A stretch of DNA of 21,994 nt from Lenisia limosa. Its lineage: Eukaryota; Breviatea. The notes below the pieces were generated by a model. That model saw nothing but the letters and a program-made list of their open reading frames with translations, did not search any database and had not been told where the DNA came from. The stretch is from the NCBI GenBank assembly GCA_001655205.1, contig LPNZ01008394.1, forward strand, positions 1 to 21,994. The letters run 5' to 3'. Positions 1-11,200 of this stretch are shown piece after piece (position 1 is the stretch's first letter; the number at the start of each line of letters is the position of its first letter). Position numbers and translations under genes: made by a program.

Positions 1-215
1 AAATAGAGATATCATATCTAATATAGTATATCATATGATATAGTATATATAGCTATATACTACATGTATATATATATATATATATTATACTTCTCTACTG
101 TAACATTTGATATAGTATATCATATGCAAAAATGGCTTCATATCTCTTCTGATATTGTTTTCTTTCAAGGGTCTATTGAATCTATTTCGCTTCTCTTTTC
201 CCTGACCCAATCCAG
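1..215. repeat. AT-rich palindromic low-complexity tract and intronic sequence
   Basis: Positions 1-130 are almost pure A/T and contain overlapping palindromes of the type ATATCATATGATAT plus a short (TA)n run at about 66-84. The part from about 170 to 215 is pyrimidine-rich and ends in CCAG, which is the acceptor of the first recognisable exon of the gene that follows. No start codon or promoter can be assigned here. The tract is most simply intron or upstream sequence of the gene ending at 4873. Confidence 0.6.
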
Positions 216-3200
216 AAGCTCTGAGCGCACTTCAGGTTGCAGAAAAATCCTACAACTCTGCTGCCTCCGAGAGTAAGCTTGTCTAATGAGGGGGGGGGGG
301 GGGNNNNNNNNNNNNNNNNNNNNNNNNNNNNNNNNNNNNNNNNNNNNNNNNNNNNNNNNNNNNNNNNNNNNNNNNNNNNNNNNNNNNNNNNNNNNNNNNN
401 NNNNNATATGCAACTCGGTTCCCTTTCTATTGGGGTAAACTTTTATTAGAACTACAGATAAGCATTTTGTAGAATGATATTTGCTATGTCACTGCCTTCT
501 TTCACCTAAATCACCCTTCCCCACAGAAGAACTCATGCTTGACATTTTCTTTGGTGGGATGGAGACTCGGGCGGTGAACATTGCCAACGTGCACGCCTTC
601 CCCAAACGCATGAAGTCCATCCGCACCAAGCCGCTCAAGCAGAAGGTATGCCGTTCGTATGATAAAAGGTATCATTATCACAATTATTGCAATCCATTGA
701 GTTTTTTCAAGATTTTTTTTTTTTTTTTTTTCGTTTGTATATCATATGTTTTTACTGGACGATATGGTTGGTGACACCCTGTTATACATCCATCTACATA
801 TGATATACTAGTATACATGTATGTAAATTGTACTATTTTTTGACTTTTAGTTGCTGCTTCTATATGACGCTGAGAATTCACTCGTTCCAGGGACCGTCAG
901 TTACTGGCTACTTCTCCTTCGGTGAGCTTGTCGTTGAGGAGCCCAAGGATGATTCCGACGATGACGGAGCGCCACGTCGCCGCACTGCCAACAGCGAAGA
1001 AGATGAGGAGGAGGAAGAAGAAGAGGAGGAGCCTGAAGGTTGGGGGAATATCTTTTTTTTGCGTATGTGCAGAGTATCTGATGCTCAAACACGTAATTTC
1101 ATCAAATGTTTTTGATGTTGTAATGGAATGTGTCATGGGAAAAGTCAAACAGTATTGGGGTATCGTAAGATTTCTTAATGAATGATGTCCTGAGATATAA
1201 ACCCGAGTGATGGGATGCGGTGCTGCAGAAGCGACTAGCCTAGGCTTTGTTTGTTGGAGTGATGGGATGCGGTGCTGCAGAANNNNNNNNNNNNNNNNNN
1301 NNNNNNNNNNNNNNNNNNNNNNNNNNNNNNNNNNNNNNNNNNNNNNNNNNNNNNNNNNNNNNNNNNNNNNNNNNNNNNNNNNNNNNNNNNNNNNNNNNNN
1401 NNNNNNNNNNNNNNNNNNNNNNNNNNNNNNNNNNNNNNNNNNNNNNNNNNNNNNNNNNTTCAACCTTCTTTTGAACCAATTATCCCAAACCCTTCACAAT
1501 CCAGCGGATCCATGGGGACTCGTGACAACTCCTGAGAAACGCGTAGGCAAATTTTATAAGAATGACCCATCAAGTTGACTTGTTTACGATGTCTTCGCTT
1601 TTTGTATTTATCTCACCAGGGTCCGAATGAAATGGATTTCACCCAAGCCTATGTCAGTCTTATGAAGGTGGGATAATGACATATTATACTATAGTATATT
1701 ACATGCTCTTCTGCACTTTCAATTATTGTTAATTAATGATTCTTGGGAGGAAGGTTGTGTGAACCCAAGCATGATACCTTGAACTTCTTGTTTTTGACCT
1801 TCACAGCTCTACCGTTTCTACCTTGAACAAGACGCCAATTCAAACTGTGAGAACCCCAGATAGCTTTTTGAAACAAACATTCTGGGCACATCATTGTTCA
1901 CCTGATTGCTTCAGAAACATGAAAACAAGGAGGATTGTTTAACATATTGATATGCATATGAATGTGTGATATAGTTTATTAACGTGACTAGCCTCACAAT
2001 CCGTGCTCTTCTACAAGTTCAAAAACTTCGTTGAACCAACCCTTGACGTTCTTCTGTATGAAGTCGACTACAAAAGTTGGTTCGATGTTAGTTGATATTT
2101 CGTTAACTTTCATATTGTACATCGCATCTCTTTAGGTTGTCAGCAATCAACCATATCTCTTGGCCTGAAAGAAATCCTGTTAACTCTTTCAGAGCTTCTC
2201 ACAGCACCGCCCCTTATCTACATTGAGCTCTGCAACGCCCAAGTTAAATGGAACAGAGGAAACTTCCAAAGAGTGGTAGGCATTGGGGGTATTATTCCTT
2301 TGACTGTGTTTTATTTATCGCTGTTTTTGTTTTTTAGATATCTTATATTACTGGTTTGGGGTGTATTGTTGAAACACAGTGGATCGACAAAAAAAAAATT
2401 GTGCAGTCGCGGGTTGTTCTTTTGACTTGTTTTTTATTACTCAAAATCACCGCGTAGGTCTGTGAAGTGATCAGTTCTTGCCCCACGTTATTGTCCCATT
2501 GCTTCCTCATCATCGTTGCTCTTGACAAGAAGGCTGACTTTGCAAGATGGTGTGTTGGATTGAGAAAAAGTTCATATCATATCATATGCAAATGCGATCA
2601 CGTATTATGTATATTGAGCTCTGTTGATATCTTATTGTTTTCAATTGTGATAGTTTCGGGTTGAACATTTAATTCCAATAAAATTGGGATTTTTTGGAAC
2701 ATATACAACAGTTTCCTTTCCAAAAAGAGGAAAATTATCCTTTTTCAATGGTTTTCAACACCCACGTTCACATTCTTTCAACCTCATTTTATGATAACAC
2801 CCCGTTTAGGCTTTTCCAAACAGTGCCTCTCACTCGTGCTTTGTAAGGGGGTCTACTCTTTGGGATTGTAAACAGTTTATCCTTTTCGATTCAAGTAGGA
2901 ATGATTTTTCTCATGGTTATAATATAACATCCTTTTGTATGAATTATTGTTGAAAGTAAATGGATACAAAATTGTTTTTTTGTTTTGTTTTTTTCGTATA
3001 TGATATCATTCGGTTCATGGAATCAACATTACGCATTACTTCAGTAGTGTTTCATCCCCAGTTGATTTCTTAGGGTCTTTGCCGTTGAAGCTGTTTTCCT
3101 TGAGAAGGCTGTTGAAAACAAAGAAATCCTCAAAATCATTGGAGACGTAAGTGACTTGTTTTTAATTTTGGCTTTACAACTAAAAGAAGATATATCTCTG

Positions 3201-4873
3201 ATCCAATCCTTCGACAATTGATTATCCATTGGTGACAGCTTAGAGTGGCAACATTGCGATTGGCATCTCGAACCTGAGTGCTGCACTAGACGCCGAGTGG
3301 AAGGCTGCCGGACGTGGGCTGGAGGCTTTTCTTCTCGGCAGATTTGAATTACAGGAATATAATAGCGCTCTGAAAACCAACCTTTTTTGTCGTTTTTTTT
3401 GTTGTTGTTGTATTAATACTATACTATTTATTGGTCAGCTGAAAAGGCACATTACTTTCTCAAAATTTTCTCTTCTACACTGTATCCGAACATTCAATTT
3501 CCTATCTCACACTTTAGTTAACTTCTTGGTGAGTCTCGGAGGCGTCAAATTCCCCACGGGATTAAAGGGGGTGAATTGCCAGCATTGATATGAGAGCCCT
3601 TTACTCCACAGAACTGCAACAGTACCAACCTTCTCAACCACCATCTTGCTATTGGGGGTAACTTTGAAGGCCAAAACGTAAGCTATGGATTCAATGTCTA
3701 CCAAGAGTTATATGCTGTTCAAGCCATCTTCACTATTTAACTTTAGGAAGTATCACCCACTCCCCTTCGAAGTCTTTTGTATAACCTGACTGTCCATATC
3801 CACTTGATGACAAGGCTTCTCAGAATTGTTAACCACGAGTAACTGTCTTTAGGCCGCTATCTTCCCCAAATTTGTGCTTGTCAAGAATTGTGTATGTGGA
3901 AATCCCAAATATTGACTTTATTTTAATTTTTTATCTTTTTTTTTTTTTTTTGTTCTCTCACTTTCTTTAGAAAGGCCCNNNNNNNNNNNNNNNNNNNNNN
4001 NNNNNNNNNNNNNNNNNNNNNNNNNNNNNNNNNNNNNNNNNNNNNNNNNNGAGTTTCTTCAAAACCAGAATCCAAAAGTACTATCATTCAATATCCAACG
4101 TGTTTGTTGACAAATATGAGCATATGATATTGTTTTCATAAATCTCGAATTGTTTTTCATTTGGGATTTTCTCATTTTAATACTCCAGACGTCTGCAGAG
4201 AGGGTGAAGACGTAAGCTCAGCACCCACCAACTGTCTCAGTAAAGCGTGACTTTATTCACAGCTAATGATAATGATTCAGAGCCGCCTTCGATGCTCTTT
4301 TTAAACATTGAATTGATTCACTTCTGATAATTTCAGCGCTATCAAGTTCGCAGCGCTCCCGACCACGTAAGCTTCTTCAAGGGATTTCCTCTTTGTACAA
4401 GTATTTTAATAGCTAATCTTTTTCTTGAAGACCTTTTTTTTTTTTTTTGTTTGTTTACACCCACCCTGATTTCACGCAACCAGACCAGCACCCCGGTTGC
4501 AACGCTCGTGACAACCCATCGCAAACTCGAAGACAACCTCAAGCGCCTTGTGGCCCCGATCCAGCCCATCAACATCCTCCGCATCTCAGGATCTCCAATC
4601 CGCGACCCTGTGCAGTTGAGAGCAAACCAGGCTGCGCGTGCCAGATTTGCGGGCTCCATGGGCCGTGGAAGCCCCCAGATGAACCGAGGTGGCATGAATC
4701 GTGGCATGAATCGTGGAGGGTTCAGCACCGGAAGGGGTGGAACGAACATGAACCACGGTAATCCCACAAGTCGGCCTGCAACTTTTTCTTCCCCTCCTGT
4801 GACTGGTGCGAGGGCAATGTTGGCCATGATGAGTAGGGGTGGCAACGAAGGTGGTTTCCCTCGGTTCCGATAA
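216..4873 (+). CDS. Unidentified protein with acidic patch, helical middle and Arg/Gly-rich tail (5' partial)
   Basis: Phase-consistent exons: 216-272, 527-645, 891-1038, 1505-1542, 1620-1667, 1807-1846, 1992-2086, 2144-2275, 2458-2549, 2810-2842, 3074-3146, 3244-3388, 3528-3538, 3612-3677, 3747-3778, 3853-3891, 3971 into a gap, 4051-4077, 4189-4211, 4337-4366, 4489-4873 (stop TAA 4871-4873). About 545 residues are visible and the N-terminus lies upstream. Exon 891-1038 encodes DDSDDDG, then RRR, then a run of about a dozen Asp/Glu. Exons 1620-3388 encode Leu-rich amphipathic helices (for example LGLKEILLTLSELL and EAVFLEKAVENKEILK), as in HEAT-like or other helical scaffolds. The last exon is basic and disordered with MNRGG/RGG-type repeats, suggesting RNA binding. 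I do not recognise the family. The order acidic patch, helices, RG tail recalls Virilizer/KIAA1429 of the m6A writer complex, but the residue similarity I can see is weak and the protein is much shorter. Exons around the gaps at 1283-1458 and 3979-4050 may be missing. Confidence 0.7.
304..405. other. Assembly gap (102 N)
   Basis: The gap starts directly after a 14-G homopolymer (290-303), so it is probably a sequencing stop. It lies in an intron of the first gene, between exons 216-272 and 527-645 whose phases match. Confidence 0.95.
1205..1282 (+). repeat. 52-bp-period tandem repeat running into a gap
   Basis: A 26-base block beginning GAGTGATGGGATGCGG occurs at 1205-1230 and again, identical, at 1257-1282, giving a 52-base period. 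The 176-N gap starts at the next base. This is an intronic minisatellite of the first gene, and the gap is likely to hide or collapse more copies. Confidence 0.85.
1283..1458. other. Assembly gap (176 N)
   Basis: The gap abuts the 52-bp tandem repeat. An exon of the first gene could be hidden here, although exons 891-1038 and 1505-1542 already join in phase. Confidence 0.95.
3979..4050. other. Assembly gap (72 N) inside coding region
   Basis: The gap begins eight bases into an exon of the first gene (acceptor TTTAG at 3966-3970). It resumes inside reading frame that ends at a donor after 4077, so a few codons are missing from the model. Confidence 0.95.
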
Positions 4874-5241
4874 GTTCCTGCTATGTTCAATGTATTTTTA
4901 ATGGCTTGTGGTTTCGTTACATCGATACTGCTTTGTCAATAATAAATAAGGATAAATGATAAAGATAAAAATAAAGTAGGCTGGGAACCAAGCGATCGTG
5001 ACAATTCCCAATTTGTGACCTCTCGTACCGGGCCGGGTTCTTGCCTTTTTTTGCTACTCTGCCTCCTCTCACCAAAACTACAACAAAAGCAACAAAAGGT
5101 AATAAAGAAAACAAAGAAGACAAAGAAACAAGAACTGTAACAACAGCAGAGCGCTAGAAAACGGTTCAGATCTCCGCCAATGCTGTTGCTTTTGCGTTTG
5201 CTTTAAGCTGGTCATCACTGTCACTCTGATAACTATTAATA
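4874..5241. other. Intergenic region with polyadenylation signal
   Basis: This is the spacer between two genes on the same strand. An AATAAA hexamer at 4941-4946, 68 bases after the stop codon, is a plausible poly(A) signal for the upstream gene. The rest (4975-5241) must hold the promoter and 5' UTR of the CH-domain gene. It is A-rich around 5080-5145 and I see no clear core promoter element. Confidence 0.6.
4941..4946 (+). promoter_or_regulatory. Poly(A) signal AATAAA
   Basis: A canonical AATAAA hexamer lies 68 bases downstream of the stop of the Arg/Gly-rich protein gene, in an A/T-rich 3' flank. Confidence 0.55.
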
Positions 5242-8200
5242 ATGTCTGCAAAAGATGTGTTTTTAGAGTCTCTCCCGCCTATTCACACACTCATACACTG
5301 GATAAACACTCTGCCACTCCCCAAATGTCTCCTCGTCAGTAATGGTAAGCCTTGACTCCCCTTTCATCGCCCAGCTGAACAGCTTTATGACGGACATGTT
5401 GTCGCAGAAATCGCCGCTTATTTGCTGATTGGAGAGGTAGGCCGTGTGAGAAAACTCCAAATTCCTTCGTTACGGGAGAATTGATTTGGTGTTGTTCCTG
5501 TCATATATATATTACGAGAGCATTTTTCAACGAACCTCTCTTCTTGTTGCAAAAGTCTCTTACAACTTGAGTGATATACTCGTAAATCGTTATCCTGATT
5601 TAGCCTCAATACAGTTGATAAACCACTTGCCCCTATACCATTAGCATCCAAAAAGCCGTTGAACATTCAGGATGTTGAAGGGCGTGAGCTGGTTCTGGAC
5701 GGGGTGCAAGATTTCCTTCTTGGCGAGCCCGGNNNNNNNNNNNNNNNNNNNNNNNNNNNNNNNNNNNNNNNNNNNNNNNNNNNNNNNNNNNNNNNNNNNN
5801 NNNNNNNNNNNNNNNNNNNNNNNNNNNNNNNNNNNNNNNNNNNNNNNNNNNNNNNNNNNNNNNNNNNTTGAAACTCCCTCATATCCCCTTCAGGAGACGA
5901 AACTGATGAATGCGAAGCCCGATTCAAATGGACTTTACATACCCTGAAAGAGGTTAGTTTTTCTTTGCGCTGGCTCTTTCCCCTTCTTTACTTTGTTTAA
6001 GAAAAGACCGGTTTTTTAAAAAAAACGTTTTATTTTTCTATATTAATCAAATTTATCCATATTATTGATCACATTAGTCGATATTTGATCCTTTTCGGAG
6101 TTACTCCGTTCAGCAAGTTACTAACGCATCAGGTCCTTCATGTCAAGCTTCATGCCATGCACGTCACTGAAATGATCGCCGCTGGAGCCGTCCGTGGAGA
6201 CCTTTCCGCCCTGACGTTCACCCTTGCGTTGTTACGCCATGTTTGCGGCAGCGCCCGTCACCCTGATGATGTGAGCAGGACTTTGTTACATCGTACAGAG
6301 CTAAGAAAAAGTCTTACTTCCTTCGATGGGCTTTTTCATTAAAGGGTGTCAAATAATCTTAGTCCCCTCATTGGTTTGGATAATGACCCTTTTTGTTCAT
6401 GTTCATAAACATACTGTATAAATTTTTCAATTTTACTCCCCCCCCCCCCNNNNNNNNNNNNNNNNNNNNNNNNNNNNNNNNNNNNNNNNNNNNNNNNNNN
6501 GGCACTCGGGCCTCCGGTGCGCTTGGGCATGTCCCCCGCGACCGCCAAACAAACCAAGCCCCGCAGGCCTGTTCAGAAGGTTTGCAATGCCAAGGAAAAG
6601 TATACAATGGTGGTGAATCTATTCAATAATGTGACTGCATTTTCTCCAACCCGCTATTACTTCGATCCGACTGCTCAATATTAATTAGCACCATAGTGAT
6701 TAGTAAGAATCTAGGTAGCAGTCAGATTGAGATCTAATTAACTTTGTCACAATTAAGATACCTCATCCCACTGAGATTCAAAGATATCGACTGTTTCTTT
6801 TTGTATGACGCCCTGTAACGTGGTGGCTAAAAATGGCTTCCTTAATGAATCTTCAGTCTACCTGATTTTACTGTCCTTCCGTTTTATTTCCCGCTGTGAT
6901 GGCGGACATTTTTATATTATGCTGAGTGTTTGCAATTAACTTGGTATAGACAGCCACCTTGGACAAACCAAACAAGAACAAAGGTAGAGAAACTGGGGGT
7001 CAGCAGTCATCATTTTTTCTTTTTCACTCCTATAGGTCCAGCAGCGAAGCCCGCGGTTAAGTCTAAAATAAACACTCGGTATGCTCAAATCACTCCAGTC
7101 CCCTCACTACCACCATTCATCACATCCAAATGTTTCGAATTTGAGCTAGTGTATTTTTTTGCTTTCTGTGTGGTTCATGGGGGAGGGGGAGACCTTTTGA
7201 CTTTACAAAGAAATAACTCTCACCTTTTAGCCCACCGTCAAGTAGACACTCCCCTCCAGAGCGCAAAACGTCTCCGGTTGGGGGGGGGGGGGCNNNNNNN
7301 NNNNNNNNNNNNNNNNNNNNNNNNNNNNNNNNNNNNNNNNNNNNNNNNNNNNNNNNNNNNNNNNNNNNNNNNNNNNNNNNNNNNNNNNNNNNNNNNNNNN
7401 NNNNNNNNNNNNNNNNNNNNNNNNNNNNNNNNNNNNNNNNNNNNNNNNNNNNNNNNNNNNNNNNNNNNGGACTACTCCGATATCATAGCCAAGGGGGTCG
7501 AGTCCCTTCCTCCTCCTTCACGCTCCACTACTCATCATCCTGGTGAGGCTTCAAAAATCTCATATAATACATATAATATACTATTACATATACATATGAT
7601 ATATACATAATTACATATACTATAATATATATGCTCCAAGTCATATTAGATTAACAACAGACTGTTTGAAAGTGTACCCATAGCTTCACCTCACCATTTA
7701 GAACCTCATCCGAAACCAATCAAGCCTCCCCCATCCAAAGCCACGCCATCAACAGCAACTTCAAAAGACAATGTGAGCGTGTGTATTTACTCTTAACAAT
7801 CACTATATTATTATCATTGATATATGATACTGAAGAATGATTTTGTTCCTCTTTTCCATAGTTCCGCCATTCTTACCCCCTCAGAATCCGAATCAGTTCA
7901 CCCAGAATGACACTGAGTCTCGACAGGTTTGCACCTTTACACGATATTACTTCGGGTTCATAATACCAGACTTAATACCTACATGTCTATATCTTGGACA
8001 TGATTATTCAAAAGTTCTCCATTCTTTTAACCCAAATGAGTGCCTAATTGAAATACAGTCCCGGTCGTACACCAGCATCCGAGAATACCGACTCCAAGCC
8101 AAACAAAGAGTCTATGACCGGCGCCTCTCTCACAAGACCGAGGATGAGGTGGGGGGGGGGGGCAAATCATTGATCTCTTTTCNNNNNNNNNNNNNNNNNN

Positions 8201-11200
8201 NNNNNNNNNNNNNNNNNNNNNNNNNNNNNNNNNNNNNNNNNNNNNNNNNNNNNNNNNNACGAAAGACGGAATATCATATTTATACCATAAAGTATATCGA
8301 TAATTAGTATATCTTTTTAACTGAAGCTGAAATAGTAAGGCTCTTTCAACAAATCCTTTTTCAGCTTTATTAGCAACACTGTTATTCATGACGGATCAAT
8401 TCTTCTCTGCTACATATTCTGTGGAGAGGTTTATCATCTGGATGAGTTTAATTCCTTTAGAAAGAAGAGGTCAAAGAGCCTTGTAAACCGCAGCCCGTTT
8501 CAAAGCCTCCTCCAGGTAAGTTGTTGAATCTTTGGCTGTCTTTTGTTGAGAATTCGATTAGCATTTTTTTCTCTAATAGCAAGGCAACTTTCTGGTTGTA
8601 TTTCCATTAATTTGAAGATCATTATACTATGAAATGTATAATATATGATAGTCAGGGAGATAATCGGCTTTATTTTTTTGAAGATCATCGGGACAATGAA
8701 GTTATTTCTTTTCTTTTTATTTCCCTTTACTGACCCAGTGCCTGTTGAGTACGAGATAGAGCGGAGTGTGTCTCCCCCTATTTGTTCTGTTGGGGCTCAC
8801 AATATGTCGGGTCCAAAGGTTTGAGGACTACACAGTTGCGTTTTTTTTTAGTTTTTTTTTTTGCAAATCCTTTTTCAGTTATTGATAGTCCCAGGCCGTT
8901 GTCATTGGCTGGATGGCAACTCTCCGGATGGCGTGGCCCTCGTCCTTAGCCGAAATGTTCCAAGCTGTTATTGATGAAGAAGGTAAGGGATCCTCTAGTC
9001 ATAGTTATTTTGACGCTCTTTATTAGTGGAATCTTTCTTTGCTCTTATTTTTGTTTTTATGATATTAGAACTGGAACCACGTATGAATGAGCCAACTTTT
9101 CTTGAGTTCTTCAAAGATGGTGGGCTACCTCCTACTTCACTGAACAAACGGTATCTAATTTATTGGAGATTTAAGGATGTATTGAGGATTTATTGAGACT
9201 CTGTCTTGATTGAAGATCAAAATGAACCCATGTAATATTTCACATTCGCTTGCTTCTAACAGCGTACAGGTGTTCTTCTCTCTCGACTTGTCAATGTTTT
9301 GGAACGGAAGCCTGTAGTCACTGGCATTATGGAGAGCCCCAAAACCAGGGCAGCGTGGGGAGGGGGGTCCTCCATAATAACCAAATATTAGCGGACTGAA
9401 ATACTTGAATCCTCAAATTTTTACCCATAGAGATCCACCATTATTTTTTCACGGAACAGTTGCGTTGTCAACGTGAGGAGAGGAATTCAACACATTCAAG
9501 GAAACAGGTACGCAGACAACTGTTCAAAATTGCATCTTTTTTCTTCAGGTTTGTTTTTATACTTCAGGCTTTCCCCCAATTCTGCCTCCCAATTATCAGC
9601 TGAGAAGATCTACAGTAACCCCGAGGACTGGTGGAAAGTCTTCACATGCCTCAAAACGGTTGGTGCTATTTTAACGTTGTTTTTTAAAAAATACTATGAC
9701 AATAACTTATGTGCTGTTGATACAATTTCACAGAATAATATGATATGATATCTCCATGCTTTCACACTTTTAGGCATTCAGCAGGAAAAGCAAAGTAAAG
9801 AAAACTTCTGCACTGACGAAAGTTGTTTCTGAGCCAATCTCCCTCCCCACTCAACCTCCCGAGCCAAAGGAGCCTGTGTGTTGGGCCTATTTTAATGCTA
9901 TTGCAATGCCTGTCGACAAGCACAGTAATAAACAACTGTTATCGATCGCAGTTTCTCTATTCTTATCCCTTCCTAGACAAAAATGGTCCGACAAGGGGGC
10001 CCTCGCCAAGGCCCAACATTCTCAACAAAACCTATTGTCAACAAAGAGGTTTGCTGTAAAGGTCGCATATATCAGTGTGCTCCCCTACATTTTCAATATT
10101 TAATCAACTTTTGCCTCTGTCTGTGGTATTTTGTTGGTGGAATTAGTTGTCAGTAGCAGGCATCGTTTTCTTATTCCATTAGCAAGCCGAACCGAGCACG
10201 TCAATCTACAACCTTCCACTTCCAGAGTCCGATGTGGGTGATGGAATGATATTTCATTGGGCTTTTTATTTGGTTGAATTGCGCTCCGTTGACCTTCAGA
10301 TTGCAAGCTATCTCCACGAACACCAAACCAAACCATCAGATGCTACAGTAAGGCTTTCATATACACATGGTTTTCTCATTCAATCATAATTACTATTTGT
10401 TCAGAAAACAAGGGGGGTCATAATCTTATCTCCCTGAAAAGTCTAAACACTGTTTAACCTGGGTTTTTTTTTGGCAGAGCAAGAACATAATTTCTCCATT
10501 CCATTGTTACAATTGGACCCCCCCCCCCAACAATCCCTATTGTCATCGCATAGGTGGTTGATGGTATCATGAACCCCTTCAGAGGCTTCTATCCCAATCC
10601 TGTTGAGGTTAGCTGGCTAGTAACTTAAAAATAGCTTCACCATACGCTACCTCCTTTTTTATACGCAAGCTTATTGTCACCATATCAATAGATTCCGCAC
10701 ACTCCGATGCCTGCTGCCCCGCTATCTGCGGTGTACTCTGGTCTTGGACCAAACGAGGTGAGCATCTTGTTTAAGGAGGTCTGTCATTCAAGGTGTAGAC
10801 AACCTCAACTGAACCATCATAATATTATAAAAAGAACAATTGCAATATTATTTTCTCCAAAAAAAGTATGTTCAAATACACAAATCGAAATATGTTATCT
10901 TTCATAAATATGCAATATGATCCGATTCTTTCTGTTGTTCTTGCTCTAAAAGTGTTCCTGGTCACCATTTTAGCCAACTTCATCACAGGAGCCTGCTGCA
11001 GTTCGGAGACCACCTATTGCAATTAAATTGGGTCAGTGGGACCTTGTACTCGCAACAAATCGAACATTATTTTAATAGTACTTAGATCTCCATAAGGAAA
11101 TTCCTAACTTCTTAGGCCCCACGCAAACAATGCTTGAACAGCAAGCGCAAAATGAAGGTTTGATGAGTCAAAAATTCTGTAGTACCAAGATACAATAATT

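Larger units (their letters stand above)
5242..6270 (+). other. CH-like module 1 (N-terminal) of the multi-CH protein
   Basis: Residues 1-55 read LIHWINTLPLP, about ten residues, then LYDGHVVAEIAAYLL. This is the Trp-helix followed by the DG-x-hydrophobic-hydrophobic-AEI helix seen in Hook/NuMA-type CH domains. Later exons (5615-5732, 5894-5952, 6148-6270) supply LVLDGVQDFLL, WTLHTLKE and ALTFTLALLRHV, consistent with the remaining helices. The gap at 5733-5867 removes part of it. This is a pattern judgement, not a profile match. Confidence 0.5.

Noticed and set aside
897-1463. Open frame on the minus strand opposite the acidic patch
   Set aside because: It is the antisense of the Glu/Asp-coding run and of a gap; it encodes Leu/Phe/Ser low complexity and has no splice logic.
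9141-9262. Donor at 9151 (GTATCT) for the second CH module
   Set aside because: It would put the next exon in a frame with an early stop; the donor at 9179 gives the intact CH core.
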